Source: Acidobacteriota bacterium (GTDB lineage Bacteria > Acidobacteriota > Blastocatellia > Pyrinomonadales > Pyrinomonadaceae). From it: DNA of 33,161 bases. The position numbers and the translations under genes were made by a program. The stretch spans positions 1 to 33,161 of the forward strand of contig JAIVJM010000251.1 in NCBI GenBank assembly GCA_020199995.1. The letters run 5' to 3'. Position 1 is the first letter of the stretch; the number at the start of each line of letters is the position of its first letter. Of the stretch, positions 9,161 through 17,443 are shown one piece after another. The notes below the pieces were generated by a model. That model worked only from the letters and a program-made list of their open reading frames with translations. It was not told where the DNA came from and did no database searches.

Positions 9161-9176
9161 TTAATGGGTGTAATCT
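9148..9176 (+). promoter_or_regulatory. candidate hfq promoter
   Basis: TTGTAC (9148-9153) and TAATCT (9171-9176) are separated by 17 bases, about 43 bases upstream of the hfq GTG. Both hexamers are weak matches to the sigma-70 consensus. The call rests mainly on spacing and on the AT-rich character of this gap after a terminator. Confidence 0.3.
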
Positions 9177-9218
9177 GAATAAACCTTTACAGAGAACATC
9201 AAACAGGTAGGGTCGGCA

Positions 9219-9521
9219 GTGGACACGAAATCAACTCCCCAGAACATTCAGGACGCGTTTTTGAACACGGTGCGCCGTGAGAAAGACACGGTGACAATCT
9301 ACCTGATGAACGGAGCGAAGCTCTCTGGCCGCATCAAGAGCTTCGACAAGTTTTCGGTGCTGCTCGAATCAGGCGCGCAGGAACAGCTCATCTTCAAACA
9401 CGCGATCTCCACTATCCTGCATGCGCGCCGATTGACGGGCGAGCACCGCCCGCCGCCGCCGCCACTCGCCGACACCCACACAGATGCAAACGCCGACCAG
9501 ACGGGGCGCTCCGAAGGCTGA
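9219..9521 (+). CDS. hfq: RNA chaperone Hfq
   Basis: The GTG start at 9219 is preceded by an AGGTAGGG purine run. The 100-residue protein has the Sm1 segment [33 protein letters not shown], and an Sm2 motif close to [10 protein letters not shown], where E. coli Hfq has Y-K-H-A-I-S. Hfq forms a hexamer that binds U-rich and A-rich RNA and promotes sRNA-mRNA pairing. The C-terminal tail after about residue 70 is proline-rich and polar and is probably disordered. The position after miaA is the classic miaA-hfq neighbourhood. Confidence 0.95.
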   Translation: MDTKSTPQNIQDAFLNTVRREKDTVTIYLMNGAKLSGRIKSFDKFSVLLESGAQEQLIFKHAISTILHARRLTGEHRPPPPPLADTHTDANADQTGRSEG

Positions 9522-9568
9522 CCCTTTTCCCCACCGACAGACCGACCGAGACGGAGACTGAAGCACAC

Positions 9569-10207
9569 TTGGCCGCAGCTTTTATCACCTTTGAAGGCAT
9601 TGACGGGAGCGGTAAGTCGACTCAACTGAGGATACTCGCGAGCGAGTTGCGCCTGCGCGGGCACGAGGTTGTGACGACGCGCGAGCCGGGCGGCACGCCC
9701 CTCGGCACCCGCGTCCGCGATCTGGTGCTCGACGCCGAAGAGCAGGTCGATCCGCTCGCCGAGCTGCTGCTCTACGCCGCCGACCGCGCACAGCATGTGC
9801 GCAAGCTCGTGCGCCCCGCGCTTGAGTCGGGCCGCTTCGTCCTCTCCGACCGCTATGCCGACGCGACGGTCGCCTATCAGGGCGCGGGCCGCGGGTTCCC
9901 CGAAGAACTGGTCGCCGAAGTCGTCGCGCTCGCTACGGGCGGGCTCATGCCCGACCTCACGCTCATTTTCGACCTCACGGTCGAAGAGAGCCGCCGCCGC
10001 GCCGAGCAGCGTTCTCAGAAGGGTGACAAGCAGGACCGTCTCGACTCCGAAGACGCGGCCTTCCACACGCGCGTCCGCGACGCCTACCTGCGCATCGCCG
10101 CCGCCGAGCCCACACGCGTTCATGTCATCGAAGCCGGCGGCTCGGTTCAGGAAACCCAATCGCAGGTCATGAAATTCGTCCTGCCCTGCATAGAGGCTAG
10201 AGGCTAG
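9569..10207 (+). CDS. tmk: thymidylate kinase
   Basis: The TTG start at 9569 gives 212 residues, normal for the family. GGAG lies 13 bases upstream, a rather long spacing. The P-loop is E-G-I-D-G-S-G-K-S-T (residues 9-18), followed by TREPGGTPLG and the DR(Y) box DRYADATVAYQGAGRG (from about residue 94). The lid contains RAEQRSQKGDKQDRLD. The enzyme phosphorylates dTMP to dTDP. The last five codons (I-E-A-R-G) and the TAG stop lie inside a GAGGCTA heptamer run, so the repeat sets the C-terminus. The gene forms a pair with holB. Confidence 0.93.
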   Translation: MAAAFITFEGIDGSGKSTQLRILASELRLRGHEVVTTREPGGTPLGTRVRDLVLDAEEQVDPLAELLLYAADRAQHVRKLVRPALESGRFVLSDRYADATVAYQGAGRGFPEELVAEVVALATGGLMPDLTLIFDLTVEESRRRAEQRSQKGDKQDRLDSEDAAFHTRVRDAYLRIAAAEPTRVHVIEAGGSVQETQSQVMKFVLPCIEARG

Positions 10208-10288
10208 AGGCTGGAGACGGGAGGCGGGAGTCAAAGACAAGAAACTCTTTGCTTGTGACTCCAGCCTCCAGCGTCCAGCCTCTCTTTG
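10191..10288. repeat. heptamer-unit inverted repeat between tmk and holB
   Basis: The left arm has three TAGAGGC units followed by TGGAGAC, GGGAGGC and GGGAGTC. The right arm, on the opposite strand, has TGGACGC, TGGAGGC and TGGAGTC. The loop is about 15-20 nt (around 10235-10255). The left arm begins inside the tmk coding sequence and contains its stop codon. The right arm ends about eight bases before the holB ATG, so a hairpin could occlude the holB ribosome site. Confidence 0.8.
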
Positions 10289-10295
10289 TTGATTC

Positions 10296-11345
10296 ATGTT
10301 CGACGAACTGGTTGGGAACGAGCGCGCGAAGGATGTCTTGCGCCGGATGCTGCGGCACGGGCGCGTACCCGGCGCGCTGCTGTTCGCGGGCGATGAAGGG
10401 CTCGGGAAGAAGCTCTTCGCGTTGGAGCTTGCGCGCGCCTTCAACTGTACGGCCCGCGTCGGCGTCGAGGCGTGCGGCGTCTGCTCAGCGTGCACGCGAA
10501 TAGGGAAATTTCAATACCCGCCGAAGGACCCGAAGGACGCCAGGGAAGCCTACAAGAAAGTTATCTGGAGCGAACACAAAGACGTGGGTCAGGTACTCGC
10601 ATTTGCGCGCGAGATTTTCGTTGACGCCATCCGCGATCTCGAATACGAAGGCAACTTCCGCCCGGCGGAAGGCGCGGCGCGCGTCTTTCTCGTCGAAGAA
10701 GCGGACAAGCTGAACGAAGAGTCTTCGAATGCGCTCTTGAAGACGCTCGAAGAGCCTCCGCTCACGACACACATTATCCTCGTCACCTCGCGCCCCGCGA
10801 GCCTTCTGCCGACCATCCGCTCGCGCTGTCAGAACGTTCGCTTCGCGCCGCTCCCCGCCTCGCAGATAGAAGAGTTCATGGTTAAAAGCCGCCGGCGCGT
10901 CGGCGAGGAGGCAAAGCTCGCAGCTCAGCTCGCGGGGGGGCGTCCCGGCCTCGCGGTCGAATTCAACCTCGACGCTCACCTCGCGCGGCGCGACTGGGCG
11001 CTCGGAGTCGTCGAAGCGCTGGCGGGCCCTGAGACAGACCGCGCGCGCCTGCTCCGCGCCGCCGAAGAGTTGAGCGACGCCAAGAACAAGGAGGAGTTCG
11101 AACCGTACCTCGACGTGCTCGAAACGCTCATCCGCGACCTCTGGCTGGCGACGCTCCGGGCGGAGGGCGCGCGGAGCGTCAACACAGACCTCCGTGAACG
11201 CCTCGCCCGACTCGGCGAGGGCTTGCCCCCGCGCCGCGTCGCCGGTTGGCTCTCGCGCGTCGAAGAGCTGCGCGAACAGCTCGCCGTCAACATCAACCGC
11301 CGCATCGCCTCCGACGCGCTCTTCCTCTCGATGGCCGAAGACTGA
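10296..11345 (+). CDS. holB: DNA polymerase III delta-prime subunit (clamp-loader ATPase)
   Basis: ATG at 10296 gives 349 residues. The Walker A-like loop is G32-D-E-G-L-G-K-K. A zinc module is formed by C51, C60, C63 and C66 (CGVCSAC). Walker B-like VFLVEEADKLNEESSNALLKTLEEP is followed by LVTSRPASLLPTIRSRCQ, which holds the sensor 1 and SRC motif of clamp-loader subunits. An additional charged segment (about residues 70-90) follows the zinc module. Delta-prime acts as the stator of the DnaX clamp loader. The gene follows tmk, a common pairing, and ends before a strong hairpin. It appears intact. Confidence 0.92.
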   Translation: MFDELVGNERAKDVLRRMLRHGRVPGALLFAGDEGLGKKLFALELARAFNCTARVGVEACGVCSACTRIGKFQYPPKDPKDAREAYKKVIWSEHKDVGQVLAFAREIFVDAIRDLEYEGNFRPAEGAARVFLVEEADKLNEESSNALLKTLEEPPLTTHIILVTSRPASLLPTIRSRCQNVRFAPLPASQIEEFMVKSRRRVGEEAKLAAQLAGGRPGLAVEFNLDAHLARRDWALGVVEALAGPETDRARLLRAAEELSDAKNKEEFEPYLDVLETLIRDLWLATLRAEGARSVNTDLRERLARLGEGLPPRRVAGWLSRVEELREQLAVNINRRIASDALFLSMAED

Positions 11346-11399
11346 AGTGAAGCGACTTCCGCGCAAGTGGAGACTACAACCGTCAGTCTCCATATCATA

Positions 11400-11432
11400 A
11401 AAAAGCCGACCCCGAAAAGAGGTCGGCTTTTT
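11400..11432. terminator. bidirectional terminator between holB and ispG
   Basis: A perfect 12-bp stem (AAAAAGCCGACC with its complement) encloses a nine-base loop. The stem has an A-run on one side and a T-run on the other, so it works as an intrinsic terminator for both convergent genes. Confidence 0.9.
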
Positions 11433-11453
11433 CATGCTGTTATCAAAGCGTCT

Positions 11454-12560
11454 TTACTTGATGGTCACCAATTCCTGTTCGACTTCCTGCTTCGCCGCCG
11501 CGCCTTCGGCAACCAACTTCTCGGTCTCGGCGACGAAGGCTTCGACGATGTCCGTGCCCGCGACTTTGCGCAGGGGCTTGCCGTCTTTGAAGATCATCCC
11601 GACGCCGCGCCCGAAGGTGACGCCGAGTTGCGAGTCGTGCGCCTCGCCCGGCCCGTTGACGGCGCAGCCCATGATCGAGAGATGGAGCGGCTCTTCGATG
11701 TGCGCGAGCCGGCGCTCGATTTCGGTGACGATCTCGACGAAGTTGTCCACGTCGAGCCGCCCGCACGTCGGGCACGCGACGACGGTCACGCCGCGCTGCC
11801 GGAGTTCCAGAGATTTCAATATCTCCCACGCGACGCGCACCTCCTCGTCGGGCTCGGCGGCAAGCGAGACGCGGATCGTGTCGCCGATGCCTTCGTGCAT
11901 GAGGATGCCGAGGCCGATGGCCGACTTGATGGTGCCGCCGAAGGCCGTGCCCGCCTCCGTCACGCCGAGGTGGAGGGGGTATTCGACCTGCGCCGAGAGC
12001 AGGCGGTAGGCGGCGACCGTGCGCCGCACGTCCGAGGCTTTGAGCGAGACGATGATGTCGCGGAAGTCGAGGTCTTCCAGAATCCGGATGTGGCGGAGGG
12101 CGGATTCGACCATCGCTTCGGGCGTCGCCGTACCATATCGCTTGAGCAGGTCTTTTTCGAGCGAGCCTCCGTTGACGCCGATGCGAATCGGGACTTTCTG
12201 CGCGGCGGCGGCGCGCACTACCTCGCGCACGCGCTCGTGAGCGCCGATGTTGCCGGGGTTCAGGCGCAGCTTGTCCACGCCCGCTTCGAGCGCCATCAGC
12301 GCCAGCTTGTAGTGGAAGTGAATGTCGGCGACCAGCGGCACGTCGGGCACGCGGCGGCGTATCTCTTTGAGAGCGATTGCCGCCTCTTTGTCCGGCACGG
12401 CCAAGCGCACCACCTCGCAGCCCGCGCGCATCATCGCTTCAATCTGCCTGACCGTGCCCTCCACGTCCGACGTGTCGGTCTTGGTCATTGACTGCACCAC
12501 GACGGGCGCGCCCCCGCCGATCTGCACGTCCTTAATTTTTACCGGCCTCGTTTGCCTCAT
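11454..12560 (-). CDS. ispG: (E)-4-hydroxy-3-methylbut-2-enyl-diphosphate synthase
   Basis: ATG at 12560 gives 368 residues, the length of the short bacterial form without the middle insert domain. The N-terminal TIM barrel shows VQSMTKTDTSD, VPLVADIHFHYKLA and LRLNPGNIG, and later GVTEAGTAFGGTIKSA. The C-terminal iron-sulfur domain has C-P-T-C-G-R near residue 262 and MGCAVNGPGEA near 297, which give three cysteines and a glutamate for the [4Fe-4S] cluster. It catalyses the penultimate step of the MEP isoprenoid pathway. With dxr in the same transcription unit, two MEP steps are encoded together. Confidence 0.96.
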   Translation of the reverse strand: MRQTRPVKIKDVQIGGGAPVVVQSMTKTDTSDVEGTVRQIEAMMRAGCEVVRLAVPDKEAAIALKEIRRRVPDVPLVADIHFHYKLALMALEAGVDKLRLNPGNIGAHERVREVVRAAAAQKVPIRIGVNGGSLEKDLLKRYGTATPEAMVESALRHIRILEDLDFRDIIVSLKASDVRRTVAAYRLLSAQVEYPLHLGVTEAGTAFGGTIKSAIGLGILMHEGIGDTIRVSLAAEPDEEVRVAWEILKSLELRQRGVTVVACPTCGRLDVDNFVEIVTEIERRLAHIEEPLHLSIMGCAVNGPGEAHDSQLGVTFGRGVGMIFKDGKPLRKVAGTDIVEAFVAETEKLVAEGAAAKQEVEQELVTIK

Positions 12561-12596
12561 GCCTACCTTTACGCTGCTTCAAAATCCGAAGTTGCC

Positions 12597-12717
12597 TAAA
12601 AGCCGTGAACCGTGACAGGTAAACCGTGACAAGAAAGACCTGGATTTCTCCAGTCACGGTTTACCTGTCACGGCTTTTCTCCTGTCACCCGTCACGGTTT
12701 ACGGTTTACGGCTTTTT
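12597..12717. repeat. heptamer-unit inverted repeats between rseP and ispG
   Basis: The left arm starts AAAAGCCGTGAA, then CCGTGAC, AGGTAAA and CCGTGAC. The first right arm is its complement but lacks exactly one 7-nt unit. A second right-hand run (up to 12717) has AACCGTA and AACCGTG units on the minus strand and abuts the rseP stop codon. The loss or gain of one whole unit between arms is direct evidence that the unit length is 7. Confidence 0.8.
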
Positions 12718-14102
12718 CATTTCTGTTGCGTCGCCGCGGGTGGATTGTTCGAGCCCGTGAAGCGCGCAGCGATCTTGGTCACGTCGTTGATGATGACGAA
12801 GCCCATGAGGAGCAGGAGAAAGACGAAGCCAACCTGCTGGATACGCTCGCGCACGGTCATCGAGAGCTTGAGGCCCACCCACGCCAGCATGCCTTCGAGC
12901 AGGACCATGAAGATCATCCCGCCGTCCAGGACGGGGATGGGCAGCAGGTTAAAGATGCCGAGGTTCAGGCTCAGGAAGCCGAAGATCCGCAGGCCGCCCT
13001 CAAGGCCGCCATCCTCCACGGCCTTCTTCGAGGCTTCGGCGATGCCGATGGGGCCGGAGAAGGTGTTGCGCACCGAGCGCTGGCCGCTGAAGACCTGTCC
13101 GAGGGCCATCCCCGTCAGGCGCAGTATTTCGATGTTGTGCGAGACCGAGTACGAGAGCGCCTCGCCCAAGCCCACACGCTGAATCGGATATGACTCGGCG
13201 GGGCCGAAGCCGAGCTTGCCGTTCGGCAGCCGGCGCTCCCCCGCGACGACCTGCACGGACTCGCCCTTGCGCTGGAGGTCGAACCTGACGGCCCCTTCCT
13301 TGTGCTCTTCGATGTAGCGGGCCACCTGCTCGCTGCTGGTCACGGCCTCGCCGTCAACTTTGAGAATCTGGTCGCCGGGCTTGAGGCCGCCCTCGGCGGC
13401 GGGGGAATTGTCTGCCACCGACGCCACGATCACCGGCACATCTCCGTAATCGGGGAGGATGCCGAGCCTGCCGATGGCCTCGCCTTCGATCAACTCTTTG
13501 GTCGGGCTGACGGTGAGAGAAACGCGCTGGCCTTCGCGCTCGACGACGAGCGGCAAAGGCTGTTCAGGCGAGAGCATCGCGTCGTTGCTGATCTTCTCCC
13601 ACTCACGGTCTTCGCGCCCGTTGAAGGAGACGATGCGGTCTCCGGGGCGGATCCCAGCCGCCTCCGCCGCGCTTCCCTGCCTGACGCTCTTGACGACGGG
13701 CGCGGGCGTCATCGGCACGCCGATAATCATCGCCAACACAAGCGGGACGGCGATGGCCGTGAGGACGTTCATCACGGGGCCGGCCACACCCACGGCGACT
13801 TTCTGCCAGCGCGGTCGGAGGTCGAAACGCTCTTCGGACGGAATCTCTTCGCCGTCGCCGCCCTCTTCGAGCCCCGCGTTCGATTCGTCGCCGCCGAGTT
13901 TGACGTAGCCGCCGAGCGGAATGAGGCTCAGGCGGTAGTCGGTCGTACCCCAGCGCCGGCCCCACAGTCGCTTGCCGAAACCGACCGAGAAGGTCTCGAC
14001 GCGGATGCCGAGCATCTTGGCGACGATGAAGTGTCCGAACTCGTGCAGCACGACCGCCGCACCGAGGATAAAGATGAAAGCAAGGATGCCGATAAGGGTC
14101 AT
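12717..14102 (-). CDS. rseP: RIP metalloprotease RseP (site-2 protease)
   Basis: The 461-residue membrane protein opens with a helix carrying the zinc motif H20-E-F-G-H24. A conserved GYVKLGGDE loop follows. Two PDZ domains lie at about residues 125-200 and 210-290 (AAGIRPGDRIVSFNG and EGGLKPGDQILKVDG). The third-ligand motif is NLLPIPVLDGG near 392, followed by C-terminal helices. Two PDZ domains match the E. coli type, which cleaves anti-sigma RseA and signal-peptide remnants inside the membrane. It lies downstream of dxr and upstream of ispG, the arrangement seen in many bacteria. Its TGA abuts a heptamer repeat arm. Confidence 0.95.
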   Translation of the reverse strand: MTLIGILAFIFILGAAVVLHEFGHFIVAKMLGIRVETFSVGFGKRLWGRRWGTTDYRLSLIPLGGYVKLGGDESNAGLEEGGDGEEIPSEERFDLRPRWQKVAVGVAGPVMNVLTAIAVPLVLAMIIGVPMTPAPVVKSVRQGSAAEAAGIRPGDRIVSFNGREDREWEKISNDAMLSPEQPLPLVVEREGQRVSLTVSPTKELIEGEAIGRLGILPDYGDVPVIVASVADNSPAAEGGLKPGDQILKVDGEAVTSSEQVARYIEEHKEGAVRFDLQRKGESVQVVAGERRLPNGKLGFGPAESYPIQRVGLGEALSYSVSHNIEILRLTGMALGQVFSGQRSVRNTFSGPIGIAEASKKAVEDGGLEGGLRIFGFLSLNLGIFNLLPIPVLDGGMIFMVLLEGMLAWVGLKLSMTVRERIQQVGFVFLLLLMGFVIINDVTKIAARFTGSNNPPAATQQK

Positions 14103-14219
14103 AAAATCAAACTTCTCTTCAGAATAAGTTTAAGTCCGCAAGTCACTTAGAGGTGCGAGCCCCGCCCTCGGTTGCCGGGAAAGTTTACGCGCCCATGCCC
14201 GCCGCGTCAAACAGCCCTT

Positions 14220-15419
14220 TCAGCGCATCGCGCCGTGGACTTCCGTCAGACGCGCGATCTCCGCACTCGCCTGCGCGCGTGAAGCGCGGTCAACTTCGAG
14301 CACCACGTCGAGGTCTTTGACCTCCCGTGTGGCGTGCGCGTCCATCACTTTTTCGATGACGAGCGGGATGTCCGTGAGGCGTATCCGCCCGCCGAGGAAG
14401 GCCGCGACCGCCTCTTCGTTCGCGGCGTTGAGGGCGGCGGGGAGCGTCCCGCCCGCCCGCAGTGCACGGTAGGCCAGACTGAGACAGGGGAAACGCTCCG
14501 GGTCGGGCGGCTCGAAATTGAGCGTGCCGAGCTTCATCAGGTCGAGGCGTGCGAGCGCGCCCGACGGGTGGCGCTCGGGATACGTGAGCGCGTACTGGAT
14601 GGCGTGGCGCATGTCGGTGACGCCGAGCTGCGCGATGACTGAGCCGTCCACCAGCTCAACCAGCGAGTGGACGACCGATTCGGGGTGGACGACGACATCA
14701 ATCTCGTCGGGGCCGTAGCCGAAGAGCCAGCGCGCCTCGATGACTTCGAGCCCCTTGTTCATCAACGTCGCGCAGTCAATCGTGATCTTCGCGCCCATGC
14801 TCCATGTCGGGTGGCGCATCGCCTCGGCGACGGTCGCGTTCTCCATCGCGCTCAAGGGCTTCGTGCGGAAAGGCCCGCCCGAGGCGGTCAGGATAAGCCG
14901 CCGTACCTCCTCGCGCCGCTCGCCGCGCAGGCACTGGTGGAGCGCGTTGTGCTCGGAATCAACCGGCAGGAGTTCCGCGCCCGACAATGCAGCGGCCTTC
15001 GTCATCAGCTCGCCCGCCATGACCAGCGTCTCTTTGTTGGCGAGCGCCACGCGCTTCCCCGCTTCGAGCGCACGCAAAGTCGGCACGAAGCCGACCGCCC
15101 CCACAATCGCACTGACCACGCAATCCGCCCCTTCGTGCGTCGAGACGGCGACGAGTCCCGCATCACCTGTCTCGACGCGCGGGGCCCGAACGCCCCTCCG
15201 CCCGAGTTCCGCGAGCAGCTCTTCGGCGCGAACTTCACTCTCGACCGAGACCAACTCGGGCCGGTGCCGCTCGACCTGCGCGGCGAGCCGCGCCACGTTA
15301 CCCCCCGCGGCGAGCGCCACGACGCGGAAGAGCTCTTCGGGAAAGGACTCGACCACGCTCAAGGTGTTACAGCCGATTGAGCCGGTCGAGCCTAAGATTG
15401 CGATGCCCTGTGGTCTCAT
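14220..15419 (-). CDS. dxr: 1-deoxy-D-xylulose 5-phosphate reductoisomerase
   Basis: I chose ATG at 15419, four bases after the cdsA stop, which gives 399 residues beginning MRPQGIAILGSTGSIG, the NADPH-binding motif (G10-S-T-G-S-I-G16). Further upstream in-frame sequence is the antisense of cdsA and is excluded. Active-site segments are DSEHNALHQCL, ASGGPFR, NKGLEVIEARWLF and HPESVVHSLVE. The enzyme converts DXP to MEP, the committed step of the MEP pathway, and needs a divalent metal. The gene is complete. A 117-base gap to rseP has no feature I can name. Confidence 0.96.
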   Translation of the reverse strand: MRPQGIAILGSTGSIGCNTLSVVESFPEELFRVVALAAGGNVARLAAQVERHRPELVSVESEVRAEELLAELGRRGVRAPRVETGDAGLVAVSTHEGADCVVSAIVGAVGFVPTLRALEAGKRVALANKETLVMAGELMTKAAALSGAELLPVDSEHNALHQCLRGERREEVRRLILTASGGPFRTKPLSAMENATVAEAMRHPTWSMGAKITIDCATLMNKGLEVIEARWLFGYGPDEIDVVVHPESVVHSLVELVDGSVIAQLGVTDMRHAIQYALTYPERHPSGALARLDLMKLGTLNFEPPDPERFPCLSLAYRALRAGGTLPAALNAANEEAVAAFLGGRIRLTDIPLVIEKVMDAHATREVKDLDVVLEVDRASRAQASAEIARLTEVHGAMR

Positions 15420-15423
15420 TTCT

Positions 15424-16332
15424 TTAGTGCCAGTAGTAGAGAGCGAAATAGTAGATGACTGGCGCGTTGAACAGCAAGCTATCGAGCCGGTCAAGGAAGC
15501 CGCCATGACCGGGCAGAATGTTGGCCGCGTCCTTCGCTTTCGCGCCACGCTTCAGCGCGCTCTCCGTCAAGTCTCCGACCACGCCGAGCACATTGAGCAC
15601 AGCCGCCAGCGGCAGCGCCGCGCGCAGGGAGAGTTCGGGGAAGAACCAGTAGTGCGCGAGCGTCGCCATCAGGAGGCTCGCCAGCATCCCGCCGACCGCG
15701 CCCTCCCATGTCTTCCCCGGACTGATCTGCGGGGCGAGCTTGTGTTTGCCGAAGCCTCGCCCCGCAAAGTATGCGCCCGTGTCGGAGCCCATCAGCACGA
15801 GGAAGAAGAATGAGAGCAGGTGCGTCGAGACTGAGTAACTGGTCGTGTAGCCGGGGGCAGGGTTGTCGAACCCTGTCCGCACGGAGACCAGAAACCCGCC
15901 GAGCATCGCCACGTAGAGCACGCCGAGCACCGTCGAGCCCACTGACAGAATCATCTTGTCGAAAGGCCCGCCCCGCAGCATCTCCGCCGCCAGCGCCGCG
16001 ATGACCAGCGCCGGTATATCGAACGGCCCTCCACGCAGCATCTCCGCCGTCAGCGTCGCGATGACGAGTCCGGGGACGATGATTAGAATCAGGTCGGGCG
16101 TGTTGGAGGGCGCGTTGAAGAAAAACCCGACGAGCAGCGCCGCCGTGCTCGCATACCCCACCACGATGTCGGGTTTCGCCCCGACGCGCTTCGCGAGGAA
16201 CCAAAACTCGTAGAGCGCGACGAGGATGGCCGCGACTGCGATCAGGATGAAGAGCGGCTGGAGCGGCGGATAAATGATCGAGGCGATGAGTATCGGGAGC
16301 GCGACGGCGGCGGTGATGAGACGGGTTTTCAT
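15424..16332 (-). CDS. cdsA: phosphatidate cytidylyltransferase with a duplicated membrane segment
   Basis: The 302-residue polytopic membrane protein makes CDP-diacylglycerol from phosphatidate and CTP. The family signature is clear near the C-terminus: S-A-L-K-R-x5-K-D followed by PGHGGFLDRLDS. SDTGAYFAGRGFGKHKL and SPGKTWEGAVGG lie upstream of it. The ATG at 16332 gives the basic start MKTRLITAA. Between about residues 86 and 125, two consecutive 20-residue blocks are nearly the same (each ends AEMLRGGPFD). They come from a 60-bp tandem duplication at 15959-16078. This adds one extra segment compared with typical CdsA. The gene is four bases upstream of dxr. Confidence 0.93.
   Translation of the reverse strand: MKTRLITAAVALPILIASIIYPPLQPLFILIAVAAILVALYEFWFLAKRVGAKPDIVVGYASTAALLVGFFFNAPSNTPDLILIIVPGLVIATLTAEMLRGGPFDIPALVIAALAAEMLRGGPFDKMILSVGSTVLGVLYVAMLGGFLVSVRTGFDNPAPGYTTSYSVSTHLLSFFFLVLMGSDTGAYFAGRGFGKHKLAPQISPGKTWEGAVGGMLASLLMATLAHYWFFPELSLRAALPLAAVLNVLGVVGDLTESALKRGAKAKDAANILPGHGGFLDRLDSLLFNAPVIYYFALYYWH
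15959..16078. repeat. 60-bp in-frame tandem duplication inside cdsA
   Basis: Two adjacent 60-bp units (15959-16018 and 16019-16078) share long identical runs such as CGCAGCATCTCCGCCG and differ at several positions. They encode two 20-residue hydrophobic blocks, each ending AEMLRGGPFD. The divergence suggests the duplication is not brand new. Confidence 0.85.
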
Positions 16333-16338
16333 GGGAGA

Positions 16339-16505
16339 AGCTGAAAGCTGGTAGCCGTTAGCTGTTAGCTATTAGCTGTTAGCTGTTAGCTAACAGCAGG
16401 AATGTCCCTTCGCTTACGAAACCGGGTAATAAAAACTCTTCAACGACGGTTGTGCGTTGAAGCTAACGGCTAACGGCTAACGGCTAACGGCTAACTGCTG
16501 TTGAC
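16339..16505. repeat. largest heptamer-unit inverted repeat, between uppS and cdsA
   Basis: The left arm (16339-16398) has about eight 7-nt units, mostly AGCTGTT, with AGCTGAA, AGCTGGT, AGCCGTT and AGCTATT variants. The right arm (16461-16505) has four to five GGCTAAC-type units, the complement of the same word. The spacer contains a separate perfect hairpin, CTTCAACG (16438-16445) with CGTTGAAG (16455-16462). The right arm abuts the uppS stop codon. Confidence 0.85.
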
Positions 16506-17296
16506 TACTTCGCCTTCGCGACGAGCTGGAGGCCGCCGAAGCGCCGGTCGCGCCCCTGAAAGTCCACGACGGCTTCGAGGAGATGTGTGCGGCGGAAGTC
16601 GGGCCAGAGCGTTTCGGTGACGTAGATTTCGCTGTAGGCGGCCTGCCACAGCAGAAAATTCGAGATGCGCATCTCGCCGCTTGTGCGCACGAGCAGGTCG
16701 AGTTCGGGCAGGTCTCGCGTGTAGAGGTGACGTTGGATGTCATCCTCCGTTATCTCATCGGGCGGTTGCCCTTCGACGACGCGCCGCCTTAACGCCTCGC
16801 GCACGGAGTCTACGATCTCCGCGCGACCGCCGTAGTTGAGCGCCACGCTCAGAACCATCCCCGTGTTCGAGCCCGTCCGCTCCGACGCCCGGCGCAGTTC
16901 GCGCTGGACGCTCTCCGGCAGCATCTCGGTGCGCCCGATTGACTCGAAGCGGATGTTCTGCCGGTCAATCGAATCGAGCTCGAGCCGCAGGTACCGCTTG
17001 AGCATCCGCATCAGCGCGTCAACTTCGAGACGTGGGCGTTTCCAGTTCTCGGTCGAGAAGGCGTAGAGCGTGAGCGCGCCGAGGCCGAGGCGCGCGCCAG
17101 TGTCCACGGCGGAGCGGACGGCCTCGACGCCCGCGCGGTGTCCGGCGATGCGCTGCTGCCCGCGCTGCGCAGCCCAGCGCCCGTTGCCGTCCATGATGAT
17201 GGCAACGTGGCGCGGCAGCCGCGTCCAATCCACATGCGCGAGCAAAGCCGCATCGCGCGTCCCCACCTCGACGACTTCGGCAAAATTAGCGAGCAT
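16505..17296 (-). CDS. uppS: isoprenyl transferase (undecaprenyl diphosphate synthase)
   Basis: I prefer ATG at 17296 (263 residues) to an upstream in-frame start that adds an uncharacteristic Arg-rich leader. The catalytic segment is HVAIIMDGNGRWA with D36. It is followed by GHRAGVEAVR, LTLYAFSTENWKRP, NYGGRAEIVD and RTSGEMRISNFLLWQ, all diagnostic of cis-prenyltransferases. YSEIYVTETLWPDF is the usual C-terminal motif. The enzyme extends FPP with IPP to make the C55 lipid carrier for peptidoglycan and other surface polymers. It stands just upstream of cdsA and dxr in the transcription unit, so its substrate pathway and product use are encoded together. Confidence 0.95.
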   Translation of the reverse strand: MLANFAEVVEVGTRDAALLAHVDWTRLPRHVAIIMDGNGRWAAQRGQQRIAGHRAGVEAVRSAVDTGARLGLGALTLYAFSTENWKRPRLEVDALMRMLKRYLRLELDSIDRQNIRFESIGRTEMLPESVQRELRRASERTGSNTGMVLSVALNYGGRAEIVDSVREALRRRVVEGQPPDEITEDDIQRHLYTRDLPELDLLVRTSGEMRISNFLLWQAAYSEIYVTETLWPDFRRTHLLEAVVDFQGRDRRFGGLQLVAKAK

Positions 17297-17370
17297 CCCG
17301 GCTCTTTCCCTCGAATCGCGACTCGAAACAGTTCCCTTCACAGAAGCGCTGCGGCATCTTAATCGCAAAA

Positions 17371-17442
17371 GAGTTCAAAGTTCAAAGACATGGCAGCGAA
17401 CTTTCTCAATAATGCCGAGAAGATGACGGCGCATTTGAACTC
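17371..17442. repeat. short heptamer inverted repeat between truA and uppS
   Basis: GAGTTCAAA (17371-17379), followed by a second GTTCAAA-type unit seven bases on, pairs with TTTGAACTC (17434-17442). The right arm ends one base before the truA stop codon. The remaining part of the 147-base gap shows no further feature I can support. Confidence 0.6.
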
Positions 17443-17443
17443 A

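Noticed and set aside
14103-14219. Small gene between dxr and rseP
   Set aside because: Only very short frames without a ribosome site or motif are found.
16339-16505. CRISPR-like array
   Set aside because: The unit is 7 nt without spacers, arms are inverted and no cas gene is present.
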